Positions 11,936 to 23,205 of a DNA stretch of 64,000 nt are shown here, piece by piece. Below the pieces are notes generated by a model that was not told where the DNA came from, made no database searches, and worked only from the letters and a program-made list of their open reading frames with translations. How positions within the stretch are numbered: position 1 is the first letter of the stretch; every line of letters starts with the position of its first letter. This DNA is from Sipunculus nudus (taxonomy: Eukaryota > Annelida > Sipuncula > Golfingiida > Sipunculidae). The stretch spans positions 36,074,159 through 36,138,158 of the forward strand of contig CM049313.1 in assembly GCA_026874595.1 (NCBI GenBank). Reading direction: 5' to 3'. The translations under genes were made by a program, and so were the position numbers.

Positions 11936-12654
11936 CCCTAACAAGGCCACAGATATAAGCAAACCAGTCTCTAAAGTGAATTCGAACCAAAATAAGGTTT
12001 ATAAGGCAGTGACAGGTGACACGATGACAGCCTGTCTTGGAAGCACGAAAATAACATAAAACTGCATGGTGAGCAAAAGAAATTCATCAGCAATGTGACT
12101 TCCCTTTTTTATTGCGTGCGTATACTACCCAAGTATTATTTCGTGCTCTAAGACCATGCAGTTTCATTCCAAAAACGATTGATTGTGCTGCAATTTCACT
12201 CGCTAGATACACAGGCATATTTTCTGATAAATGGCGCTGGGACAAACCCTGTGCGAAATTATGTAACATTCCTGTGAAATCATGGTAAAATATTGCAAAG
12301 AACCCCCTTAGGACACATCGTGCCCGCAACTTCGAGGCCAACACCGGGCCTTTACTAAGCGTTGACTAAGTTGCGTGATCATTGTTGCGTTTCACGTTAA
12401 TTATAATAAAGATGACACCGGCGTTATATTTTCTATAAATATAAGTTGTTAGTTGTCTTTGCGGTGGCTGAGGTATGCTCTCCTTAATGGCTCTCAAGTG
12501 CCACCATGCGTTTATAATTTTGTGATCATACTATTTGTTCCTGCTCTCTGTTGCTGTTATGATCAGATATTATGTTCGGGATCTAGCATGTCATTATCAA
12601 AGAGAATGACACTGCGTATACACAGAAAGAATGCATTGTCGGTTTGAATCAGGT
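11936..12654. other. Non-coding stretch, no gene seen
   Basis: Sequence of mixed composition. A minus-strand open frame at 12,087-12,344 (85 codons) is the most protein-like item, but I recognise no family and see no splice or promoter context, so I do not call it. Confidence 0.45.
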
Positions 12655-13640
12655 TAGTCATCCATGTTTTCTATATCTTTAGACAGACTGGTGTCTTCTC
12701 TCTGTGCAAATATATTGTAGACTGGTGTCATCCCTCTTGGTTTATGTTCCTTCTCTGGTGACAGATGATAAACCAACAGACCTGCTGATGTGTCTTCATG
12801 TTTTTTTTTAATTTTCATCTTCTCTCCGTGATCCGATAGTTTTATTCATTAATCATACAAATCTTTCCACTTTCAACAAATGGACTTTTAAACACATCCC
12901 CTTAAACTCCTTAATCAGTTTTCCCCTATGTTGAGTGGGAAGCATTTCATTGACGAAACGAAAAAGAAAAAGATACTTATTCATGCATATATTAAACTTA
13001 AATACGCAATAAAAAAATTACAAAGGAAACTAGAAACAATGTTTTTATAGTGTTGAGACTTCTGAGGCCTTACTTACCTGGGACCCCTGCATTCCTATTG
13101 TGAAAAAATTATGTGTCATCTCCCAAATAGAGTTGTTTATACCTCTTTTTGGGACGTATCGTACAAATCACGTGACAGATGGATGATGAGCGGCCTTTAC
13201 TGTCATTTCTAAGAAGGACTGTTTATATACTGTTTTTTTTTTTATATATTGATATATTTCTTGATAGGCCATCTGTTTTCGAATGTGTATTCTTTACATG
13301 TAGACGTGTGTCTTCGGTGTTTTTTCTTTTGATAAAATAGACGGATGTCTTTTCTCTGTACGGCAGACATCTTTTCTCTTCAGACATGCGGACATGCGGA
13401 CATGCTATGCTCTAGACGGAATGATGACTTCTCTTTTAACAGACCGACGACTTCTCTCCAGGTAAAGGGATATCCTGTGTGAATTTAAAGAAACGGAAGC
13501 CTTTTTAGACAGAAGGATTTCACTTCCTCAGACACACTGAGGCTGTCATTCTATTGACACAGGACATAAAAATCTATAAAGATAAATAAAGACAAACGGA
13601 TTTCTTCTTCCTTGTATAATGGGTATTTAATATAATAATG
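12655..13640. repeat. Highly degenerate tandem array
   Basis: Phrases of the type AGACNGANTGGTGTCTTCTC TCT recur at irregular spacing (for example near 12,683, 12,718, 12,769, 13,301, 13,341, 13,373, 13,440, 13,507 and 13,590). The short motif ACATGCGG is repeated at 13,384 and 13,392. This looks like an old minisatellite decayed by substitution and insertion. It is coherent as a repeat but no exact period can be given. Confidence 0.5.
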
Positions 13641-14365
13641 GGTATTCTTCCAAGGTCTCTAATTTTTTCTATTAAATTTTAATATATGATTAAACTCGGC
13701 CTTCTCTGCCATTATGTTTCCGAAGTTTGACTCTGGTGGGTTGATTGAAAGGTTCTATCAATCTGGCTATACTGCTTTTCTGTCCTGACGAAGAAACATG
13801 CTTTTATAGATCATATTATTATAACCCCAATATTAAAACGTTAAAGCCGGTTACCTGTTGTTGTCTCCGCCGTTCGTGTGTGTTTTTGTGCGTGTGTTTT
13901 TGTATTTGTTCACAACATAACTCACGCCATCGTGAATGGCATTCCGGGAATGAGCCAGTGAAGAATCGATTAGCTATTGGTGAGGAACTGACACATGATC
14001 CAGTATCAGAAACGCTATAAAAGAAAATTCGGAAATGTAACAAATGTAAAGTCATTGATGCAATAGTAAAATTTGAAATATGGGCCGAATAAATGAACGC
14101 AAAAACGGTTTAGGGAGCTTCCCACAATAGGGACCCCCCACATGGCGGAGGCTTGCATTCCTTAGAATGAAGATTTCTAGTTGACAACTTAAATGCATGT
14201 CTTTCTATGATAATTGTTTACAAATAACCATGCATTTTTCTCATTGGCTTTGATTATGTTTTACGCAGATCAAAGCAGCAGATACATGGCACGACAGGAC
14301 TGCTTATCAGATATTCTTACAGGTGGTATCACCTATCTCTTCCGGAACAAAATCACAACGAACTG

Positions 14366-14429
<64 letters not shown>

Positions 14430-15349
14430 TGCATGTCAGCTTATCAGCTGTTGTTCAGATATTTATCTCGCATCTAAACCACCCTTAAGGCTATACTTTT
14501 ATTTTAACCTCTTTCTGGGAGCGTCCAGGCCTGAAGTCCCCAGCATGTTTGATTGGCTAATAATTCTTCAATTTTAATAAAAAAAAGGCTCAATATGCAC
14601 ATGTAAAATTTAGTTCAAACATAACATTTTTGGCTCAATGGTATATTGTGATCTAGAATTGTATGACTCTATAAGTATCTGGAGTTTCGGACTTTGTGGA
14701 AACACATGTAAAGATTACATTTTAAATGATAACTCTACAGACAAGACAAGTTTTTATATTTAAAAGATTAATCTTGTCGTCTAAACTACAGGTGTGCATG
14801 TAAATGTTTACATGTACATATTTGGAATGCTGTCATTAATTTTGTAATGATATTGGAAATTATAATTTGTTAAATTTGAAAAACTTTATACATTTGACAT
14901 ATACTGCCTATTATTAGAATAGAAAAAGTAGTAAGTTTCAAGTGGAGTGAAATTGTAAAACTTGTGAATATTGTAAATTATGAATTATTGTTATTTTTAT
15001 CATTAATGTTATTAATGTTACTTTTATTATTTTCTTTATGAATAGGTTTTGTTTCATTACTTACAAATGATGGGAAATAATATTTGCCAATCTTTAAGAG
15101 AAACTGTTTCTTTATAAAAAAGAAAAAAGCTATTGTTTCATTACTTACATATAATGGAAAAAAAATTGTCATGATTTTTAAGAGAAGTCTTATCTTTAGA
15201 ACAACACAGCAATATTTTCAAATTCGTTCACAAGCAACGGTTATTCTAAGAGAAGGTGTTTTTTTTTAATCGTCGTTCGTTGGATGGCTAGTCCGTTGGC
15301 AAATAACTAAACATTTTTTAACTTTTTTTTTAATTTGCCTGAGTGTTAT
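13641..15349. other. AT-rich non-coding stretch
   Basis: Includes an (AT)n tract at 14,367-14,428 and low-complexity A/T sequence from 14,570 to 15,330. No exon or RNA gene was recognised. Confidence 0.5.
14367..14428. repeat. (AT)n microsatellite
   Basis: Uninterrupted AT dinucleotide tract of about 62 bp. Confidence 0.97.
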
Positions 15350-15900
15350 GGAAATACATGGGTAACATTCCATCAGACTTTAGAGGTTCACCAATCTGGG
15401 TCGCCATAATTCGTCTTTTAACGCTTCTTTACCAGTGTTATAGATAGGCTACATTGCTGAGCGAGAGTCATATTCAATCATTAATAGTAGTGGGGACCGC
15501 CTTTGATCCAACGGTATAGGGCTGGTAAACACAAAGGTTTTGATTAAGATCTTGGCGGAGGAATATGTGTGGTCTCTGACTGCATCTCTGCTGAAAATGG
15601 CGTCAATTATTATCTGTTTTGTTAACATTAAAGGCATGAAATAGCAAGGTCGTCTCATTATACAAAAGGGGTTCTCCTTTTCTGTTTATCCCGTCAAGAC
15701 AATTGATTACTTCTGTGGATATAATCCTTTTGTGTCTTTATGAGAGGGAACTGTATATATGTCATGCTTTTACTGCAAGGGTCGTCTGCTTGGTATGAGC
15801 AGGTCTTTGTAAACATAGCGTACCAAGAACTACCAGGTCATGTTACATGTTAGTCGTTTCTTTTAAAACTCAATACCTATATTTGAGTCAATTGTATATG
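15350..15900. other. Complex island, candidate conserved non-coding element
   Basis: Repeat-free sequence of balanced composition between AT-rich tracts. The minus open frame at 15,449-15,658 has no recognisable domain. I list it as a candidate regulatory island by composition and context only. Confidence 0.22.
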
Positions 15901-16017
15901 ATTTCCTGTCTTCCGTTATTATCGACTTCAAGCTACTGGGGGAAAATGTAAAGAATAAACCCCCGAGCACACACGTGCCACCAGAAAACCTGAACGCACA
16001 CACAAATATTTTAATAC

Positions 16018-16019
<2 letters not shown>

Positions 16020-16065
<46 letters not shown>
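16020..16065. repeat. (AT)n microsatellite, target of LTR insertion
   Basis: An AT tract directly abuts the left end of the solo LTR. The apparent target-site duplication ATAT is part of the tract. Confidence 0.95.
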
Positions 16066-16069
<4 letters not shown>

Positions 16070-16791
16070 ACGGAACCTAATTACAACAGGTCACGTAATC
16101 TAGACAACACTATGCAGCGTGAAATGTCTAGGGGAATGAATAAAGAAGTCAGTGGTTTTTTGTTAACAAATAATTATAATTTATTCTTAGGACAATACTA
16201 ACATTACAATACACTAAATTAATACAATTACACAGTATAACAATAAAAATATACAGTACCAGTGTGGCCGGATCCTAGGCTTTGATTTCTGGATACCACC
16301 ACTGTCACAGCTCGACAAGAGTCCTTTAACATAAATAATCCACGTATAAATAGTAATAATCCAAAGGCAAACTTGAGACAGTCCGTATTAAAACTGTATA
16401 AAATCCGTTGAATATCTTACACCACTGCAATTAACGGAAAAGGTTCCAAAACATATGAGAAAGTAACACTCTTTGTGCTCTAAGCACAGCCCCTTATTTA
16501 TAGTTTCTCACCCGAAAATTCTAAAAATGGAAAATTCATAAGAACAATACACATGCACATGAACAGACCCGAAACATCTAGAACAAAAAAAAAAAGAACA
16601 CTGTGTCTCTATGCTTCAGACCCCACACGCGAGCCAGCGCCCAATAAGCGAGGTTCCCATAGCAACGAACCATGCCTGCGCTACACGAATCAGAATGTCA
16701 ACGGACAAATGTAACATTCCTGCTACACGAATCAGAATGTCAACAGACACATGTAACACTCCTGCGCACTTTTAAACAGATACCTGTAACA
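16066..16791 (-). mobile_element. Solo LTR, copy 1
   Basis: The element begins TGTTACGG and ends CTGTAACA, so its termini are TG...CA with a 6-bp inverted match (TGTTAC/GTAACA), as in retroviral-type LTRs. ATAT flanks both sides (16,062-16,065 and 16,792-16,795), which is weak evidence because the left side is an AT microsatellite. Read on the minus strand, a TATA box (TATAAATA, plus 16,495-16,502) precedes an AATAAA signal (plus 16,180-16,185) by about 310 bp, so U3-R-U5 runs minus. A ~47-bp direct duplication (GCTACACGAATCAGAATGTC) sits in the U3 end at 16,679-16,770. A second copy is at 25,208-26,016. No gag or pol is adjacent. Confidence 0.85.
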
Positions 16792-17734
16792 ATATAAATA
16801 CAGAAACACATGTTGTGGGTACTCCTGCTTAATGAACATTTAAAATACGCGGGGGAAAATGTTACCCACGAATTCAACAAAACTAAAACCCCAAGGAAGA
16901 TTTTGTATCCACATAGGCCTACATATATATTATCAAAAGGTGTTTTTATTAATTAAGAGGCCTCGGATATCCGAGTTTGTTTTCTACGAAGTGTGTCCAT
17001 ATATGATATAAAAGTGCACGTTATCGAGATCGAGCCCATGCACACACATAAGTCCATTAACTGAATAAATAAGATAACATTATACAGTTCCCATATGCAA
17101 CCGCTGGATTTAGTTCTTTTTTAATTTTTCACTTGATATACAACTAAAAGTACAAGCTAAAATTTACTTTAATGTCTCTTACACGTTTATTTACTCACAG
17201 TGAAATATACTCTAAAAAAACTCCTTCCTTCTCCTTCTCTCTCATTCTTTCTTTCTCTTTCTCTCTCTCTCTCTCTAATTTTTTTTCTGTTTCTCTTTAT
17301 TTCACTCACGTCATAAGAATATAGTCAACAACATTCAACATATAGCGCCATCTACAGGTTTAGGAAACAACTGATGACAATGAGTGACTAAAATAAATCG
17401 AGAAAACAGTAAACAGAAAAAATATACTTTTACACGAGTAGAAAGCCAAAATCTTTATAGCTGTTTTAATATGAATATTCAATGTGGCGCCTATACTATA
17501 CAAGCATAAACATGTTCCATGTCAGCATTTTTCTTGAAATCCGTGGCCTTGGTGAGCAGGATAAAATGAATACAGATGGAAGGTGATAAAACAATTATTC
17601 AGATTCGCATTCACAGGGGCATTACAACAGACTGATCTGTTTACTCTAGTATACTATACAATAAAAAAAGCCTGGTCCTAATACGGTGATCTTTTCACTA
17701 CGGGAATATTTTACAGCCAGCCTGAATGTAAAAG
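16792..17734. other. AT-rich non-coding stretch with CT-rich tract
   Basis: Contains a CT-rich tract at about 17,222-17,276. No coding segment was recognised. Confidence 0.5.
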
Positions 17735-18320
17735 ATGTAAAAAAGGATGAGAAAAATGACTCCATGGGCTAGGAAGGCAAATAAATCAGAGGCAAAACGG
17801 GGCGGATTAAAGCACCGGCCGATCCGGCATGGCGGCTATCAAGGGGCTTTCAAGGAGCTCATCCAGGGCCAGGGAGAAGATGGAAGAAACGGCGGCAATA
17901 CACGGCCGATATTAATAGCCTTGCGGGCTATCAACGTCTTTAATTGTGTGAGAGGGCCCAACGTTTATTCAGCCTCCGAACCTGACCGCTATTGCCGCAG
18001 ATTGGTCACTCGACTGAACGGCAGGCAGGCTAAACCTTGAACTGGAATAAACGGCCCACTTTGCCCTCTGCACGATGCATCGCCAAGAATATTACGGCGT
18101 TCCTCTCGTAGTGGCTGAAAACCAGGCGAATTCCCTCACTCAGATTCCCTCGCGCAGGCGCAAACCATCTCCAAACGGATTGGTTAAAAAAATCAACAAC
18201 CTTAGTATACGCCGAGTGTATTGGCCCGGAGGCCCAAACATGATTGAAAGAGGGCTCTCATGGTCCCAACCTCGTTTATACTTGAATAATCCAGTGAATG
18301 TTAATTAAATTCTACCAGCC
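17735..18320. other. GC-rich complex island, candidate conserved non-coding element
   Basis: This is the most conspicuous GC-rich island in the left half: about 580 bp with no simple repeats between AT-rich flanks. Plus-strand open frames at 17,747-18,040 and 18,075-18,308 show no known domain and are not in a common frame. Motifs such as GGCTATCAAGGGGCTTTCAA suggest dense binding-site content. Alternatively it is an exon of an unrecognised lineage-specific gene. Its identity is unproven. Confidence 0.35.
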
Positions 18321-18827
18321 GCAGACCTTTCACCGGTAAATATGGTAGAATTTTATACATTTTTGCAATATATTACGAAACCAAAGCCCTGGACCTATAT
18401 GGATTGTGCTACCGAGCACTGTAACTCAGCCACATGTTACATAACCCCAGCTTGGGCCTAAAGTCATATTTTTTAAGGTTTCTAGACGTTAATTCTCCCA
18501 GTACATTGAGATGGTTTGACATAATAATCATATCAGAATAAAACTTGACTTTGTAAGGTGCTAGCGGTTTTGCTAACATGTATCAAAATGCTAACATGTA
18601 TAAAAAATCGTGACAGTCTCCCCGAATCCTGCATGGCATGCAATGTCTCCGATTCCCTGCAAGCGTGCATGTATATACTGTAACCACGTATATTTAATTT
18701 CATTCTAAGAAACCAGGTCAATATCTAAAATTAATAATAAAAAATAAAACGTATCAATAAACATGCAGCCCATATGAAAACAAAGTTATTTGTTTCAGTT
18801 CTTTCAAGACGTAATAGCTCATGTATA

Positions 18828-18830
<3 letters not shown>

Positions 18831-18874
<44 letters not shown>
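18831..18874. repeat. (AT)n microsatellite
   Basis: AT dinucleotide tract of about 44 bp. Confidence 0.96.
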
Positions 18875-18879
<5 letters not shown>

Positions 18880-19336
18880 GTAACAAGCTTATGCAAGTAC
18901 TGTTTATGGTGCGGTATATGTACGTTTTATTGTGGGGTGGTTTTTATGAGACAGATATACATTTCAGTATATTTACACCGGAATCATTGCCACACAAAAG
19001 TGTTGACACATGTAGGAACACATTGGCAGATTGTCACCGGCAGGCTTTTACGATGCATTCTGCAGAACTATAGTAATCCTATAAAAAACGCTTGTAAGAG
19101 GTTTAACAACAGTCCTTGTGCGATTAAGACATGACAAATACAGACAAAGGTTGCCAAAGCAAAGCCATTTGGAGGACCCTATATGTCTTATGTCACTGAG
19201 TCTATATTTACCTCAAACCTGAACAAATAAAGCTTGAGCACACAGATATTTCAGGATGTGAAAAGACCTTCAGTTACACGTGACAAAACTTGCAAATGCA
19301 TGGTTTAAGAGTGTAAAATCTGCCGCTATACATTTA

Positions 19337-19340
<4 letters not shown>

Positions 19341-19396
<56 letters not shown>
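19341..19396. repeat. (AT)n microsatellite
   Basis: AT dinucleotide tract of about 56 bp. Confidence 0.96.
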
Positions 19397-19399
<3 letters not shown>

Positions 19400-19593
19400 C
19401 ATTCATTTAGCATACATGCAATTGTGTTATTTGATTACAACACTGTTACAATGGAAATTGTCCTATGTTATATTTATATAAACTTGAAATAATAGTTTTG
19501 AAAATAAACTGAAGCTGAAAGTTAAAAATTGACTAAATTTGATCATTAATTTTTCATCGTTAAGTTAAAATCTTTTATATATATTTGAGTTAT

Positions 19594-19735
19594 ATATAAT
19601 CATTCTCTTTCTCTTTCTCTGTCTTTCTCTCTATCTCTCTTTCTCTCCCTCCCTCTCTCTCTCTCTCTCTCTCTTTCTCCCTTTCTCTCGCTCTACTCTT
19701 TTTCTCTATCCCTCCTCTCTCTCTCCCTATTTATA
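19594..19735. repeat. CT-rich imperfect microsatellite
   Basis: Pyrimidine-only stretch of CT, CTTT and CCCT units, about 140 bp long with a few interruptions. Confidence 0.92.
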
Positions 19736-19774
19736 TATTATATGAATAGCCATGCTGGTTCATTATATATATAG

Positions 19775-19855
19775 AGATGGAAGCAGATTACACAGAAAAG
19801 TCGGTTCACTCCCAAAGCCAGTGAACCGACTTTTCTGTGTACTCTACTTCCATCT
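19775..19855. repeat. Long near-perfect hairpin (36-bp arms, 9-nt loop)
   Basis: The arm at 19,775-19,810 (starting AGATGGAAGCAG, ending GTCGGTTCACT) is the reverse complement of 19,820-19,855 with two mismatches. The spacer is CCCAAAGCC. It lies just after a CT-rich tract and a short AT tract. It could be a foldback transposable element or a miRNA-like precursor; the sequence alone does not distinguish these, and transcription could go either way. Confidence 0.9.
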
Positions 19856-20220
19856 ATATTTATGTATGTGTGTGTGTGTAGTTTTATAGATTTTTGTCTG
19901 TATATGTTAAGGTCATATATGAACGGTGATTTTATATATGTAGTGAGTTTATCTGTGGTAAGTTCATAGCATGCACAAGAAAAACTGCTGGAGACATAAT
20001 CACGCCAGTATATATAGATCGTATACCACATATAGAAGTATTACGTCATTTGCTAAATATCTCCATGTTTACTCTTTTGTTTATTTCGTAATAATATTTA
20101 ACATCCTCACAATCATAGAATGAAGCTTTGACTGATTCTTAGTCCATATAATATAAAGACCAGACATGAAGATATAGAGCAGTGACATATACTGAAACTC
20201 TCATAAACAATATAAGGGCA

Positions 20221-20223
<3 letters not shown>

Positions 20224-20283
<60 letters not shown>
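20224..20283. repeat. (AT)n microsatellite
   Basis: AT dinucleotide tract of about 60 bp. Confidence 0.97.
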
Positions 20284-20285
<2 letters not shown>

Positions 20286-20389
20286 TCTTTGTTCCAGGAG
20301 TCGTGCTATAAGAAATGTATTAATGTCCAGGGCTATAACGTAATATGAAACTTTACTTTAAACATTTATTTAGTTCGTTTTTATTTGTT

Positions 20390-20432
<43 letters not shown>

Positions 20433-20719
20433 AGAACATTGTCTTTATTATGTATTCCTTCCTCTAAGCTTTGACTGATTTGTAAATAAATGTGTTCGTT
20501 TTCTCCTTAACCGCTTGAAACTAGGAATATTTGTCTTACATACTGGGGGAAAGATTATTAAGCTTTATATGAAGAAAAAAAAACGAAGAACCACAGGGGC
20601 TTCTTATCTTGTGCCAAGGAAATTGGTTCTTCCTATAGAATTGTCGTAAACTCAGTTGTTTTATAATATTATAGAGTACTACATGATCATTTATCTTATA
20701 TTACAACTGAGTATCGTCC

Positions 20720-21010
20720 ATTTGCACATTAAAAGAAGCCTGTCAGCAAGCGGAGTAATCTAGCGGTGCGCGTATGTTTATAACTGTGATTCGGTACAGA
20801 TCAGACGAATGCATCTCCCGCCATATAGATCCCCCCGAGGGAAACATACCGGGCGCAATTAGTTCATATATTACATGTATCCTTGGCTATGTTGATTGAT
20901 CTTCTAATATTCATGAACAAACCATACCGCTCAGCAAATGTTCAAAGCAGCCCCTCGGGCCATAGATTTTGCTAATGTCTTCCACCGAACCATAGATGTT
21001 CTTGTTTGAA
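20720..21010. other. Complex island, candidate conserved non-coding element
   Basis: Repeat-free balanced sequence with homeodomain-like ATTA cores and CCCCTCGGGCC. No coding frame of note. Listed on composition only. Confidence 0.25.
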
Positions 21011-21879
21011 ATATGCTTTAATGTTATTTAGTTCTACATAAAGAGCCAATTTTATAGTCGAGAAAATGTGTTATAAGTTCCGTATTTCACTGATGTGCGC
21101 CAGTAATAAACAATGTTGTTAAATATTAATGATAATGTAGTTCTTAAGATACAAGTGTTTTTATATCCATGGATTACCTGTTTTGAAACTCATGATTCCA
21201 GATGTCCCTTCAGCAGACATTTGTTCCTTTAATAAATCTAGTCGGTATATGCTAATCTTGGCCATTTATAAATATAGCTGATATATTGTTGATGCTGAAT
21301 TACCTGGCTTAAAAATACACTATATAGTCCGTTTAATTGTAAAATTCCTAATTGCCACAATAGGTTGTCACTTCCAGATATGTATAGTTGTCTAGGAAAT
21401 TATTGAAGGTATAAACTATTAATAAAATTATTTAAAAAAAAACAGGTGGACACAGTTTGGTGGAATAGAGTGTGAGTTATTTCTATGAGGTGATACTTAA
21501 TCGTTGCATGCCATGCAGTAGCAGATAAATAAATAACGCATTCCGTGGAAGTTATAAAACAATCTCTATATATATATGCTTCAGCACTCATTGGGTGAAA
21601 TCTTTAATAAAATACCATTTTATAATTGGAATTTTAGAATCATATAGCATATAGTTCAATACAAAATCTTTAACAATTACAAATTTGTATTTGTCAGTTC
21701 TTAATACAGTACATATTGTTACCTAGATGTGAGATTCTATCATTACTTATTGAAGGAAGACAAACTTAAATGACTCTGCCGTTATGTATGGAGAGAAGTT
21801 AGTAATACTTAATTACGAAAGTGTGACCGGATTTAACAAATAATTGAGATAACTGAATTCAATGTCACATTTTGAAGTA
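21011..21879. other. AT-rich stretch, nothing recognised
   Basis: No simple-sequence tract longer than about 10 bp, no coding segment and no transposon end was seen. Confidence 0.5.
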
Positions 21880-22260
21880 TGAGACAGTAGGAATTGTGGG
21901 AGCATTCTCCCAGTATGTAAGGTCACGTCACGGTCTTGTGCTTCGCCGTCTAACAGTGACCAAGAACATGATGGGTTAGACAAGGACTTCGCCCAAGGCA
22001 ACAACCTTTAGATAACATTACGTATCCCCCGGACAACTCGGCCTCCATTACCTCCACCACAATAATAGATCCATCTTCCTAATTCAGACGAGACACCAAA
22101 GCTGTGACCGGCAAACATCAAGGTATTGTCCGTCACAGAGTAAGGGTTGAGACGGGGGCGCGCCCCCGATGACCCCTCTACATGTAATTGCCCCGCCCGT
22201 TGCACTTTCTCAAAATGAATTTTGGCAGCGTATAAACTCAAGGTCATCTCCCAACTCTTT
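21880..22260. other. GC-rich island, candidate conserved non-coding element
   Basis: About 380 bp of balanced to GC-rich sequence containing a 16-bp palindrome, CGGGGGCGCGCCCCCG, at 22,153-22,168. Minus-strand open frames at 21,813-22,004 and 22,008-22,247 have no recognisable domain. Confidence 0.3.
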
Positions 22261-22727
22261 GGTTTATAATCGTTACACTGATTCTTACCTTTCCCAGATG
22301 ACCAAATGATTAAACAAAATATTTTGCTACATTTTTCATTGTTAGGGTACAGTATTTTGTAAAATTATCACAAGTTTAACTTGGATGTTTGTAACATGTG
22401 ACAGAACAATCCAAATAGAAATGTAAGCGGGCTATTAATATAGATTCATAGATTGTTTTAGCAAACGTTATATTGTTAGAGGAAAGCAGTGTTAAAATGA
22501 TAAATATAACTTATTTATATACTTAGAATAATTAAAATAATTAGAATTGTGTATTATTGTGTAAATATAAGTATTTGGTAGAGGGCTGCAAGGTAGAAGT
22601 GAATTTAATTAATGGAGCTATGGTTTCCGGGCACGGAGTTTCTGTAAAAAAAAACAAGCAAGCGACAGTTAATTGAAGGGAGGGACAAAAATGAATTTTA
22701 AGACATGGATGACTACCGAATGTTTTT

Positions 22728-23205
22728 CACCAGTGTCTTCGGAAGAATAAATTAAACGCTTTAAATTAAGCATATGGGTTTTCCTCGTGCCAAAGCACAG
22801 ATAAGTATTATGTTTGAACAACATTTATAATATAAAAGAGGGTCCATGGAAAATTCAGAAGAACTCGCTACATTATGATACACGACCCGTCGACACGCAC
22901 TTTGCCCAGACTACGGAACGTATACTGCATGGGTGGTCTGACCAACGGCTACAGCAGACGACAAGGTAGTCTAATCTACGGTCAGAGAAGGAGGCAGGGA
23001 GGTCTGATTTACGTTCACAGAAGAAAGCAGGTAGGTCTGATCAACGGTCAGAAAGAAGGCAGGGAGGTCTGATCTACAGTCAGGAAAGAAGACGGGATTG
23101 TCTGACTTACTGTATGAATAGAAGACGAGATCTATGGATTGATCAATGGATGAATTTAACAGATTTAACTATCAAAAGAACACATGATAGCAGATGATCT
23201 GTAAA
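22728..23205. repeat. Left member of ~0.5-kb direct repeat flanking the 33-bp array
   Basis: The sequence from CAGTGTCTTC (22,730) through AGAGGGTCCATNGAAAATTC, the GACCCGTCGACACGCACTTT segment and the ACAGATTTAACTATCAAAAG tail reappears in the same order and orientation at 26,408-26,905 with moderate divergence. The second half of this block is also partly repeated at about 23,225-23,580. It marks a higher-order duplication in which the minisatellite is nested. Confidence 0.88.

Larger units (their letters stand above)
18321..20719. other. AT-rich stretch dominated by microsatellites
   Basis: Contains (AT)n tracts at 18,831-18,874, 19,341-19,396, 20,224-20,283 and 20,391-20,429, a CT-rich tract at about 19,594-19,735 and the hairpin at 19,775-19,855. 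Open frames in this stretch read as Ile-Tyr repeats and are not genes. Confidence 0.6.

Noticed and set aside
12087-12344. 85-codon minus-strand open frame
   Set aside because: No family recognised and no supporting signals. It could be a transposon remnant, but nothing shows this.
18774-19492. Open frames with Ile-Tyr repeats
   Set aside because: Direct translations of (AT)n microsatellites; the same applies at 3,800, 14,214, 14,323, 53,404 and 57,389.
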